A DNA stretch of 64,000 bases. Source: Maratus speciosus (taxonomy: Eukaryota; Arthropoda; Arachnida; Araneae; Salticidae). Made by a program: the position numbers and the translations under genes. The stretch is from the NCBI GenBank assembly GCA_963932465.1, contig OZ010786.1, positions 275,746,411-275,810,410 on the forward strand, written 5' to 3'. The notes below the pieces were generated by a model. That model saw nothing but the letters and a program-made list of their open reading frames with translations, made no database searches and had not been told where the DNA came from. Positions 44,421 through 53,984 of this stretch are shown piece by piece; the first letter of the stretch is position 1, and each line of letters begins with the position of its first letter.

Positions 44421-46098
44421 GTGGCCGCCCCTCCGGGTGGTTCCGACCCGACCCCTTGAGTGGGGAGGTGACCGGAAGCTCGGCAGAGTTCGTTGTGTAC
44501 GAATGCGAGGGGGCCGGATGGGGACGATTCGCCACCTCCTCGAGAGGCTCATCTCCGACAGGCGTTGAGCACGGTGGCCACGGTTAGCGGAGGTCGTGCA
44601 TGGGTGGACACGGTTTTGATGTTGACGTGCATCCACCCCCGGCAGCCGGGTTCTCTGGCCAAGCCGGGTAGCGACACTCCATAGTCTGATCCCAGAGCCG
44701 GCGGTGGCCGGGTGGTGACTCTGGGCAAAGGATAGCTAAGGCGATAGGACCCCATCCACCAATTGACTAAGAGGGAGCCTGAAGTATGAGTGAGGGCTTT
44801 GTAGTGGAAAGTCCTCGGTGCTCGCTAGTGACGACGGGGCTCGCGGGAACGCCATGCAGGGACTCCCGGAGCAACCGAAGGGCGAGGGTTTCGGACAGCG
44901 CCCAGGTTACTTTATGACTTGGGTGGCTCATCCCTCCGAGGACCTCAGCTGGAGCAGTTGGGAGCCGACCCTAAGGGTGGTGGGGTTTGGCGGTGCCCCC
45001 GTTGACCAAGGAGCGGTCGCGTGGGGAGGCCAGTATGGTTCTGGTTGCTCCATGTCGTGCCGTGACCCATGGGAGGGGGTCGGCCGGCAGGTCCACCATC
45101 GAACACTACTCCCGCAGGGAAACGGGCCGGAGGCTCGCCGGTAACGCGGCGGCTCATCGTACCTTGGGTGAACTCTTTGTTCGATCCAGGTCCTCCGTGT
45201 CTATGCGGTACCGGAGTTTTCCTCGCCTGGTGATGAGGACCTAGAGGTGTCTCCCCCTAACTTTCGAACGCACTAACAAAGGTAGCGGTCGGTCACTGCA
45301 CGGGGTCAGGGGCCTTCGGGCCTGGGTACCCTCGACGGCCGTGAGGTAAGGTAGTGGCGGGCGGGCTTCTGTCGGCCTCCACTGGCTTCTCTGTCCTAGG
45401 ATGGGGTCGAGTCGGTGGGGGCTGGCGGGACTCCATTCCGTCCGACCCCCTAGCGAGGCGGAGTCTATTCCGTCTAGGTGGAGCTTTCGTGCCCGCCTGG
45501 GGTCGCTAACGGCACCTAGTCTGGGCCAACTGGTTCCCGGCGTGATCCGCGAGCGGTTCCGTCGGTTGAGCCGGGTGGCTTGGGCGAAAAGCCAGGAGCT
45601 GAGTCGCTTTACGGCCGGAGGGATTTTCCCCGTCCTCCCTGGTCTTCAAGTTAGGGGGCCTTCAATAACTTTCCTATCGGCTGGCCCACATATATGTCTC
45701 TGCCGGAAAATGATATCTGATCTTGGGGGCCTTCCGTAAATTAAATTCGGGTCGGGAAGCCTCGGTTCAGTCCGTGGGCCCAGCGTCTTTATAGGCGTCT
45801 GGTTCCTGCGATGGCTTGCGGGGTCTACCGGCTCGAGTAACCAAGTTTAGGGACCACTTGGTTTTTCTAGCTGGGTGGTGAGGACTATCGTAGCGATTGT
45901 TCACCAACTTGGGAATAGTCGGCGTGACGTGCGCTGGGCAGTGCGTCGACCTGACCGGAGTTTGCGTGGGGTTCCGCTCTGTTGGAGCTTGTCTGGCGGC
46001 GACCTTCGGGACGCGCCGCGGGGCTTGCTTCACGGGTGGTTCCTTGCGTAGACAAATGGGCCTGAAAAGGGCCTGGGACCGGAAGATGAACCCCTCAT
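44421..46098. mobile_element. 1.68 kb GC-rich retroposed segment in gypsy gag
   Basis: A 16-bp repeat CTTAACAGATAAAACA flanks it exactly (44405-44420 and 46099-46114). The segment starts GTGGCCGCCCCTCCGGGTGG and ends GGAAGATGAACCCCTCAT. By eye its GC content is about 60%, against roughly 30% around it. It has no poly(A), no inverted ends and no reverse transcriptase. The target duplication size points to target-primed reverse transcription, as used by non-LTR elements. It is probably the untranslated part of an R2/R1-like or similar LINE, or a SINE-like passenger. ORFs of 60-112 residues on both strands (for example 44818-45144 plus and 45767-46033 minus) look like GC-rich chance frames, though the minus one is basic and proline-rich like some LINE N-termini. 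Confidence 0.88.
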
Positions 46099-46920
46099 CT
46101 TAACAGATAAAACATTTACAGTATTTAAAGAATTAACCTGTTTTTGAGAATTTGTACTTCTGCATACCTTGCTTAAATGACCTTTTTTTCTACAAAGATT
46201 GCAAGTAACATTTATAAATCTGTATGAATTTGCTAAATGAGAGGCATTTCCACATCGATAGCATTTTAACTTATTTTTATTCATGTCAGAATGTGTATTA
46301 TTTACATGATTGCTGACATTCTGTTTTTGAGAACAATTTTGTAATTTCTTGTTTTGTATATTTTTCGTACTGGAAATTTTATTTACATTGAAATTTTTAT
46401 GCTTAATTTCATCAATTTCAATATCGATATTATATAAAGCTAAAGCTTTCTCAACAGCTTTTTCGAAATTTAAATCATCAACTTGCGTTATCAATTTATT
46501 CTGAATATTTTCATTTTTCAGATCGCGCAAAAACTGTTCCAGCAAATTTTCATTTAGAGTATCACCAGTAAATGCACAAAAGGTCGTAGCCTTTTTTAAT
46601 CTAGCAGCAAAATCTTGAATTGATTCATTTTCATTTTGAAAACATTTTCTAAATTTAATTCTCTCAATGAATTTATTGGGGGCGGGGCTTAAGTGTTTAT
46701 TCAGAATGTCAGCAATTTCATTATATTTTAAAGATTCACAATTCTTAGGTAAGCATAAAGCACATAATAAACCATATAATTTTGGTCCTATCAATGCTAA
46801 AATAGCAGGAACTTCCTTCTGCTCTGTTATATCATGCAGAATGAAATTTTGTTCCAGTCGTTTCACGTACGTTGTGAAACTTTCCACTTTTTCATCAAAT
46901 TCTTTAAAGTAGGAAAACAT
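46099..46920 (-). pseudogene. gag: gypsy gag, cut by the GC-rich insertion
   Basis: Starts at 46920 with MFSYFKEFDEKVESFTTYVK. The capsid-like region includes FRKCFQNENESIQDFAARLK and NENLLEQFLRDLKNENIQNK. Two zinc knuckles lie near the end: CYRCGNASHLANSYRF, where the last cysteine is replaced by serine, and the intact CNLCRKKGHLSKVC. The frame then runs into the GC-rich insertion and ends artificially at MRGSSSGPRPFSGP and a few more residues. The start methionine is about 225 bp inside the 5' LTR, which suits a gypsy leader. Without the insertion gag would continue into the protease at 44400. Confidence 0.92.
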
Positions 46921-47145
46921 TTTACTTTATTAAACGTAGCAAAAGCGTAAAAATGTAAAAGTAAATGTAATATCACTTATCACCGCCGTAAACAGTGTAG
47001 AAGACTATGAAGTATTAATATATGACATTACACAGAACATATGCAGTGCTTGAAATCGAAACATGAGCCATTTTCATTCGACTCACTTATTTTCGGTAAA
47101 CTTTTTCCGGTTAAATTACCACCTTTATTTTCCAACGTCGCCATT

Positions 47146-47386
47146 TTTATTATATATCTTTAGTAATTAACTAATAATAATTAAGATCACTCTGAATAAC
47201 GAGGTCGCTGGTAGACATTTAAACATTTAATAAGTACTTCACAAACACAGCACAACACTTACATACGTAGGTCACATGACTACACAAAAGTAAACAGAAG
47301 AGAATTCTCTGGAAAAGAATTGTTGGAAGAAATAAAAGTTTTGGTGCTGCCATCTAGAGTTAATCAACTGAAATACAAACATGACA
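47146..47386 (-). repeat. gypsy 5' LTR
   Basis: About 241 bp, near identical to the left LTR. The right edge is fixed by the GTTTC duplication; the inner edge is within a few bases because it lies in a TA-rich stretch. Confidence 0.9.
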
Positions 47387-47870
47387 GTTTCAAATACCGG
47401 TGCAAAAAGTTTCCAGGTTTATCCGAATCCAAGTTGCAAGAGGAAATTTTTGTTGGTCCAGATATCCGAAATCTTGTAAAGGATAAAGAATTTGAGAGTA
47501 GAAGAACAGCAAAAGAAAAAGAAGCTTCAGTTACCTTCAAAGATGGCATCAGTAAATTTCTGTGCAATTACGAGTATTCTGACAACAAACCAATTGTAAT
47601 GAATATGCTGGAAAATTTTCAAGCATTGGGTTGCTCCATGAGTGTCAAAATACATTGCTTTCACTCACATGTGGACTTTACCCCGAAAATTTAGGATCAG
47701 CCAGCGAAGAACAGGGTGAAAAGTCCCATCAAGACATCAAATGTATGGAACGCAACTATTAAGGAAGACAGGCCAAGAACATTCTAGACGACTACTGTTG
47801 GATGGTAACACGAGATACGCCTGATATTGAACATAAAAGAAGAACGTCAAAAAGAAGTTCCAAAAAAAAA
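47387..47870 (+). pseudogene. C-terminal part of the same unfamiliar conserved protein
   Basis: The open frame after the gypsy reads KYRCKKFPGLSESKLQEEIF, then VGPDIRNLVKDKEFESR, FLCNYEYSDNKP, MLENFQALGCSMSVKIHCFH and SHVDFTP. A frameshift at about 47690 moves on to ENLGSASEEQGEKSHQDI, then DYCWMVTRDTPDIEHKRR. The HxHxDF-like segment HCFHSHVDF and the later HQD and DYCW are the most conserved-looking residues and could be catalytic or metal-binding. It is flanked by the satellite and lies in the CACAGG unit. It may be the remains of that unit's own transposase or of a captured gene. The neighbouring ORF start in the LTR (47320) is artificial. Confidence 0.65.
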
Positions 47871-48190
47871 AGTACGTGCCGTTTGATAAAAGTGATTTTC
47901 ATGCATATAAAAAATAATCGATTACTGAAAAATCAATTAGCCTCCCCAAGAACCTATTATTTTACATAGATTTAAATGGATAAAAACCACTGTTGCAGAC
48001 ATGCAAAATTGTTCGAGACAGTCCCTTTTCAAATAAGATTTTAGAAAATATATCGATATCGATTTTACAAAAAATCCTGACGTGATGAGAAAATATGGAG
48101 GTCATTTTCGAAATCAACACACCAAATAACATAAAAATCGGCGAAAACTTCTCTTGTATTTTTCAAAAACTCCAATTTCGCAGGCCTGTG
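47871..48190 (+). repeat. Right end of the CACAGG unit, satellite-like and inverted
   Basis: From about 48050 the sequence (ATCCTGACGTGATG, GGTCATTTTCG, ATACAAGAGAAG in reverse) is an inverted version of the 163-bp satellite monomer that starts right after 48190. The same arrangement is seen at 52500-52640. The satellite and this element's ends therefore share an origin. Confidence 0.7.
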
Positions 48191-48459
48191 TAATTGGTTC
48201 TTATGCATTTGTAGCGCTGAATACGAAAATGACCTTAATTTTTAACCATCTCCGTCAGGAGTTTCGCAAATCGTAAAATTTAAAAGTAATACAAAAAATA
48301 ACAAAAGTCTGATGCTATAAAATAGATGTGATGGTTGCGTTTTTTAGCTTTTGAAAATTGATTCTTATGTATTTTGTAGCGCGGGATCCAAAAATGACCT
48401 TCATTTTTTTTTTACCATCACATCAGAAATTTTCGCAATCGTTAAATTTTAAAGTTAGT

Positions 48460-48494
<35 letters not shown>

Positions 48495-49053
48495 GCGAAC
48501 ATCTGATGCTACAAAACAGATGTGATGCTTGAGTTTTTTAGCTTTTGATAATTGATTCTTTAGTATTTTGTAGTGCTGAAACCGAAAATGATTTTCATTT
48601 TTAACCATCACGTCAAGAGTTTTCGCAAATCGTAAATCTTAAAGTTAATAAGCCAAAAAATAGTGACAATCTGATGCCATAAAATAGATGTGATGGTTGT
48701 GTTTTTGATAATTGATTCTTATGTACTTTGTAGTGCAGAATACGAAAATGAGCTTCATTTTTAACCATCACGTCAGGAGTTTTCGCAAATTGTAAATCTT
48801 AAAGTTAATAAGTCAAAAAGTAGTGAAAATCTGATGCTATAAAATAGATGTCATGCTTGTGTTTTTTAGCTTTTGATAATTGATTCTTTAGTATTTTGTA
48901 GTGCTCAAACCGAAAATGACCTTCATTTTTATCTATCACGTCAGGAGTTTTCGCAAATCGTAAATTTTAAAGTTAATAAGTCAAAAAATAGCGAAAATCT
49001 GATGCTATAAAATAGATGTGATGGTTGTGTTTGTTAGCTTTTGATAATTGATT
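48191..49053 (+). repeat. 163-bp satellite array, about five monomers
   Basis: AAAATGACCTTCATTTTTAA or a close variant recurs at about 48227, 48390, 48587, 48746 and 48913, spaced 159-197 bp. The longest gap contains an A29 run at 48464-48492. Other shared phrases are CATCACGTCAGGAGTTTTCG, CTGATGCTATAAAATAGATG and AGCTTTTGATAATTGATTC. Monomers differ by perhaps 10-15%. The array is cut by the CACTG element at 49054 and continues at 51890-52060. A fragment lies at 40523-40568. Confidence 0.9.
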
Positions 49054-51889
49054 CACTGCAAATAGAGGCGTCTTAAAATTAGACACATATGTGACTGAAA
49101 AAGAATTTTAGACACTTAAGTGTCTTAATCTGAAAATTAAGACATTATAGATGTCTTAATTTAAGATACATAAGTGTCTTACTATGATCATGGTGTAAAC
49201 GAACTGAGAATAGTGTCTAAAATATCCGCAAACGTCTTAATTTAAGACACTTTGTTGCTTCAAACGTGTCTTAATTTAAGGCGTTTAGATTCTTCCAACG
49301 CAATAACCACCAGGGGGCACTCTCAGTTGTGCATGCATTTTAGATGTCTTTCGTTCGAATTAGTATACGTTGTAATTCAAACGGAAAGTTTGTTTTTATG
49401 TACGCGTGTATTTTAATTCGTTTTTTGCGGAATGTGAAGTACTGTGATTTTAATTCGTAGTAACTTAGTTTATTTATAAATTGAATACATACATCTAACG
49501 TGTGTGCTTGACACCAAATGTCTCTTATAAGCTGTCGTCGTTATAAGGGCGTGATAGAGTAAACAAAAACTTGAAAGATTACACCCGGGAACTCTACAAA
49601 ACGTGTGCAATGGACTTAGTGCTAATTTGTATTGTATCAATAATATTGTGTTATTCGTCTTCATCCCGTCAAAGCTGGCAAGAAAAAAAAAAACTTTTGT
49701 CTGGCGGGTCATATTTTGAGGATGAAACAATTCATTCTTTAAATATGGCTAGTCGGATACATTATGGAATTTTCTTCTAAAATGATTCAAGTCTTTCTCC
49801 CGCACGGTGGTATAAAATTGCAAATCGAGGAATTTTTCTTACCTCTTGCAAACAGTGTTTGAAGTAAGTGCCATAATTTCTTTATAGTACTAAAATTAGT
49901 GTCTTTTATGATTTTATTTATTGTACAAAATTTTGCATGAAATTCAATTAGTTTTGAATCTGTTCGCAAAAAACCCACTAATTCTAGAAGTATATATTTT
50001 TAAACTTATGATGCTGTCTTTTATTACAAATTATATATTCAATGGCAGTTTTCAGTTTCAATAGCTAATTCTTATCTCACAGTAAACGACGACCACAAGG
50101 CAATAGAGAAAAAAAAAGCTTTGAAAGATCACCAAATGCTTTCTTACTTCCTGGCATAAAACCGCAAATTAAAAAATGATAAATAAAGTACATGAGACTC
50201 GTCTATTATGTGAAGCTGCCAGTGAAAATATACATATGTATTTGATTTGAAATCAACTCTAATATCGATTTTTTGATTATTTTAAATAAAAAAAGTAATT
50301 TGAAATTTATAATGGGAAAAAGTAAAAAGCTATAAATAGATTTTGCACTTAAAATAACTTTATTTATATGCACTTATACGAAAAATACAAAAATGACAGT
50401 TAGATGTTACTATATATATTTAAGACGAAAGAAGTTTGGAAACTATAAGTTATTTTTTCATCATGTTATTAATATAGAATATGTATTTATTTATTTTTAT
50501 TGATAGTTGAATAGCTTTTGTGATTACTCTCTGATCTACATAAAAAGTTGCCCATGTGGCAATATATAAATTTTTAAAAAATCTAATTTCAAATGATAAG
50601 GATTTTCATTTTTCTTTCGGGGGGGGGGGGGGTGATTTGTATGAAATTTTCATAAAGCTGATATTTTAAATCTTACACTGATTATAATGAAAGTTTTGAA
50701 TTTTTAGAGTAAGACAAAATTAAAAATGCAAATATATTTAACAAAATACCGAAGAATTTTTTTCTCAATGTTATTAAAGTAGAATATTTATTTATTTATT
50801 TTTTATTCATAGTTAAATAGCTGTTGTATAAATAGCTGTATCACCTGATATACTATATGTAAAATTGCTTATGTGGCAATATAATTTTTTTTAATCTAAT
50901 TTTTAAATTATATGAATTTTCATTTTTTTTTGGGGGGGGGGGATTTTTGCAAATTCTGTACATCTGATATTTTAAATCTTTTTCGACATTCAACCGAGTA
51001 TAATAAATATTTTGAACTTTTAGAGTAAGCACAAGATTATAAAAAAATATATATTTATCCATGTACCTTAAAAGCCCTTAATAGCGCACACTTCGGGACC
51101 GCGGAATTTGTCCGATAAACGGAGATATCTGCTTTTGTGAGGTAAAAATATACAAATATGTATGTCTTGCGGATTAAAAAAGTATTCGTTAAATCGAGGT
51201 GTCCGCTATTTGGGAATGTCTTAGTAACCTCCACAACGGATACTCCCGAATACCGGACCTCTCAATTTAGATAACCATGATGCAGTGTTGCATTTTTTGC
51301 AAAAAAAAAAAAAAAAACTTTTTGATTAAAGCATGGGTATACTGGGCAGTGCCCCGTCACCCTACGATTGTAGAGCCCCCAAATTTTATGTGCAATATTT
51401 GTAAAGCTTATATTTTAAATCTGTTTCAAAATTGTACTGATTATAATCAATATTTTGAACTTTTAAAGTAAAATAAGATTACAAAAAAAAAAAAAAAAAA
51501 GAATTAAAAAAAATCTAATATTTAGATAAATATTTTTTGTCATTAATCTTGTTCTACTCCTGAAGTTCAAGGTATTGATTAAAATCAGCACAATGTCGTA
51601 AAAGATTTAAATTATCAGTTTAACGAAAATTGCATACCAAAATTGGGAGTACCAAAAAAAAAAAAAAAAATCAGGCTGCATGGGGGTGGAAGGGGCAGGA
51701 CCACAGCCAAATATTTTTTCAGGATTCAACGTGGTCAAACATGGCTACGTATTATGCTTACAAAAAAGTGGATGCGATTCAGACGTTTGAAGTGTCTGAA
51801 AAAATTAAGACATTTTAAAATGTCTGAAAATTGAACACTACGTTTCAGACACTTAAGTGTTTGAATTTCAGACATTTTTATTTACAGTG
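49054..51889. mobile_element. CACTG...CAGTG element (CACTA/EnSpm-type), 2.84 kb
   Basis: Starts CACTGCAAATAGAGGCGTCT and ends ATTTTTATTTACAGTG. The flanking TT (49052-49053 and 51890-51891) is a 2-bp duplication, and joining the flanks restores the satellite phrase GATTCTTTAG. Both ends carry several copies of AGACACTTAAGTGTCT-like palindromes and of GTCTTAATTTAAGACAC (49063-49290; 51785-51880), as expected for subterminal transposase sites in this group. I found no transposase; the 86- and 69-residue ORFs near 49470-49780 have no domain I know. The inner 2 kb is AT-rich with two G runs (about 50621-50632 and 50934-50942) and a segment near 51090-51260 reminiscent of Tigger ends (TTCGGGACCGCGGAATTTGT). 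Confidence 0.82.
49307..49320 (+). promoter_or_regulatory. CTCF-like motif
   Basis: CCACCAGGGGGCAC fits the core consensus of the insulator protein CTCF, which is conserved across bilaterian animals. It is GC-rich in AT-rich surroundings, inside the CACTG element. Binding is inferred only from the motif. Confidence 0.4.
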
Positions 51890-52060
51890 TTCTTTAGCAT
51901 TTTGTAGTGCTAAAACCGAAAATGACCTTCATTTTTTTTTTTTTTTTTTTAACCATGAAGTCAGGATTTTTCGGAAATCACAAATTTAAAATTTTTTAAA
52001 AAGTCGAAATTTTGCGAAAATATGACACTATAAAATAGACGTAAACCTTTTTTTTTTCAT
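51890..52060 (+). repeat. 163-bp satellite, continuation after the CACTG element
   Basis: TTCTTTAGCATTTTGTAGTG and AAAATGACCTTCATTTTT continue the array in phase with the break at 49053. The monomers here are more diverged, with ATGACACTATAAAATAGACG at the end. Confidence 0.8.
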
Positions 52061-52499
52061 GATATTTTCTTATTTTGGTTTATACCATGTGTTTTTACAC
52101 CTAAATATGTAAAATATTGTGTAGTTAAAATCCTTGCAATTTTATCCCATGTCTGGAAGTTTCTTTGGATATATCATGCTCTGACTCGAGCTTTTCCTTT
52201 TACGCTTTCTATGGGGTTCATCTTCGCTGTAACATACAGCAGTAGTCCGCCATCGTTGTCAGCCATTTAATGGAATCACATCTATGGTCAAGTAAAGGTC
52301 AGTTACGGCAAAAGTGGTTCCCCAATCGTTTCTAAAGTGGGATACTACATATCTTCACAAGGTAAATGACTCCCCCCCGGCCCTCATCAGACTCCTGAAC
52401 TGTTTAGCTGTAAGAATCCCCAGTATAAGAAAAAAAATTAGTAAATTATTATGACAAAGAGCTTTACATCCTATTTTGTAATATTAGAATTTCAATATT
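52061..52499. other. Spacer, nothing recognised
   Basis: Includes ACTCCCCCCCGGCCCTCATC near 52371. No ORF, inverted end or partner in the window was noted. Confidence 0.4.
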
Positions 52500-52642
52500 T
52501 TGTGACTTTTTAACTTTAAAATTTACGATTTACGAAAAATCCTGACGTGATGGTTAAAAGTGAAGGTCATTTTCGGATTCAGCGCTAAAAAATACATAAA
52601 AATCAATTATCACAATTAAAAAAACCCAGCCGTCGCAGGCTT
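52500..52642 (-). repeat. Second right end of a CACAGG-type unit
   Basis: The inverted monomer ATCCTGACGTGATGGTTAAA, GAAGGTCATTTTCGGATTCA leads to CGCAGGCTTGTG followed by TAAT, just as at 48050-48193. No matching left end was identified nearby, so this copy is truncated or rearranged. Confidence 0.65.
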
Positions 52643-52739
52643 GTGTAATTAATATCGAGATCATTAAAAAGTAATTTAGATTAATTTGTATCTATGGAAA
52701 AAAAAATTCTACGCTGTAAATAAGATCGATGTTTGCCAA

Positions 52740-53590
52740 TCTAGAAAATTATAATATAATGAAAATATATAATAAGGTCTTCCGAATTACCTTTGATTCC
52801 GAATTGTATTCTCTATCTTTAGAAGTCTGAGAAACCAATATATTTTCAAGATTTAAGCATTTATTTATAAAAAAAAAAGTTTCGCTTGCTGCCACATTTT
52901 CGAGAACGTTTTTGGGAACGATGAGAACGATAAGCTTCCTTGCTGAAAAATATACCGGGCTCTGACGATGTCAATGCAGAAGACATTACAGAATGAATGG
53001 CAAACGACGAAATTAATGAATTAATTGAAAACGATATTGTAGAAGTGTCGACAGAGGGAGAAATATCAGAAGAAAAAGATTAAAAGGATTGCAGGAAAAA
53101 TCTCATCCCACATTCGCAAGGGTTCAAGACGATTGAGGCAGCACTGTAGTACATTAGTTAGCAAGAATCGATGCCACTTTATATAATCTACTTGAGTAAA
53201 TGGAGGGACATTGCGTCGCGGAAGAGGGCTAACAGGGAGAAGCAGTCCTCTATTAAGGACTTTTTCAAAAACTAAAAACAGTAAATTTTGACTCTTATCT
53301 TATGCATAACTTTTCATATTCGTGCAATCATTTATAATAAACTGTAAAATAAGATTTACTCATTTTTTTACGAGTTAGGATTACGTTTTATGTTAATGTT
53401 TTGCTTTTTTTGAAACTGCATGTAGTATATTTTTTTAATTTATCTTAATATGTGCAACATGTCTTTATAATATCATGACGAGAGAAGGGCACGAAGTGAG
53501 TAAATATTTGTAGAACTCCGGTCTATTCGGCTTTTTCATTATCCGGCCTACCCTTCCGCCACATTAGGCCGGATAGTCGGGAGTTTACTG
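52740..53590 (+). pseudogene. Tigger transposase C-terminus with right terminal repeat
   Basis: After the shared block (52740-52925), the plus strand reads ITE(stop)MANDEINELIENDIVE, then an acidic stretch (STEGEISEEKD), ISQQESMPLYIIYLSKWRDI and finally NREKQSSIKDFFKN with a stop at about 53275. This is the acidic, coiled tail and SIKDFFK-like end of Tigger proteins. The right terminus CCGGATAGTCGGGAGTTTACTG (53569-53590; last bases CTG then TA) resembles CGATTATCCGG-type ends. The 5' part and the left end are missing. Several stops interrupt it. Confidence 0.75.
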
Positions 53591-53984
53591 TACTTGCATT
53601 TTATTTCCTGTGAAAATTGGAACTTTTGGTCAGAGGTACAGAGAGAAAATTTCGGGATAAAGTTACAAAAAAGGGCACCAATTTCAAAATTTTCTTTGGG
53701 GAGGGGAGGAGGCAAAGTTATTTTCGAGGTGAGAAAATATTTATTTTGATCTTGTTGAGCATATCTGAGAAGAATTGATACAGTTTTATTCTTACACATA
53801 TTTTAAAAATTAGTTAAAGTTCTCGTATTGCTAAATATGTCTCACCATACGAATGTTAAAATGGCAAATAAAATTTATATTTATTATTTTCCAGGCTTAA
53901 AGTGTTGTTTAATGTTAATGTTCCTATTTTACTCAAAATTGACAAGTTATTTTTGATTCTGTGTAGTTTTTGCTTCTTTTTTTA
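53591..53984. other. Spacer, nothing recognised
   Basis: One 83-codon minus-strand ORF (53548-53799) overlaps the Tigger end and has no domain. Confidence 0.4.

Larger units (their letters stand above)
40927..47386 (-). mobile_element. gypsy (Mag-like) LTR retrotransposon with two LTRs
   Basis: LTRs at 40927-41165 and about 47146-47386 are near identical. The flanks GTTTC (40922-40926 and 47387-47391) are a perfect 5-bp duplication. Sense is minus: gag, protease, RT, RNase H, integrase. A purine tract (AGTGGGGGAGACC) abuts the 3' LTR, and TGGCGACGTT just inside the 5' LTR is a likely primer-binding site. Size is 6.46 kb, or about 4.8 kb without the 1.68 kb GC-rich insertion in gag. Frames are long, so it is much younger than the gypsy at 23-27 kb. 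It has no env. It sits inside the unfamiliar ORF of the CACAGG unit. Confidence 0.95.
40569..48190 (+). mobile_element. CACAGGCCTGCG-ended DNA-transposon-like unit carrying a novel ORF and a gypsy
   Basis: CACAGGCCTGCG at 40569 and its reverse complement ending at 48190 are flanked by TAA (40566-40568 and 48191-48193). Removing the element restores the satellite phrase TTTTGATAATTG. The inverted similarity continues inward: AAAAATACAAGAGAA is found at both ends. Another right end with CGCAGGCTTGTG is at about 52627-52638. Without the 6.46 kb gypsy the unit is about 1.16 kb. It carries two parts of one protein reading frame on the plus strand. The family is not one I can name; a 3-bp TAA duplication with CAC-ends is compatible with CACTA-like or Harbinger-like elements. 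Confidence 0.7.

Noticed and set aside
44818..45739. Plus-strand ORFs of 85-112 residues in the GC-rich insertion as genes
   Set aside because: Several frames on both strands are open at once, as expected in GC-rich DNA with few stops. No domain is visible.
40927..47386. Envelope gene or endogenous virus
   Set aside because: The frame ends after the integrase tail and the 3' LTR follows directly, with no room for env. It is a retrotransposon.
48191..49053. CRISPR-like array
   Set aside because: Monomers are contiguous, diverged and about 163 bp long, with no short identical repeats separated by unique spacers; this is a satellite.
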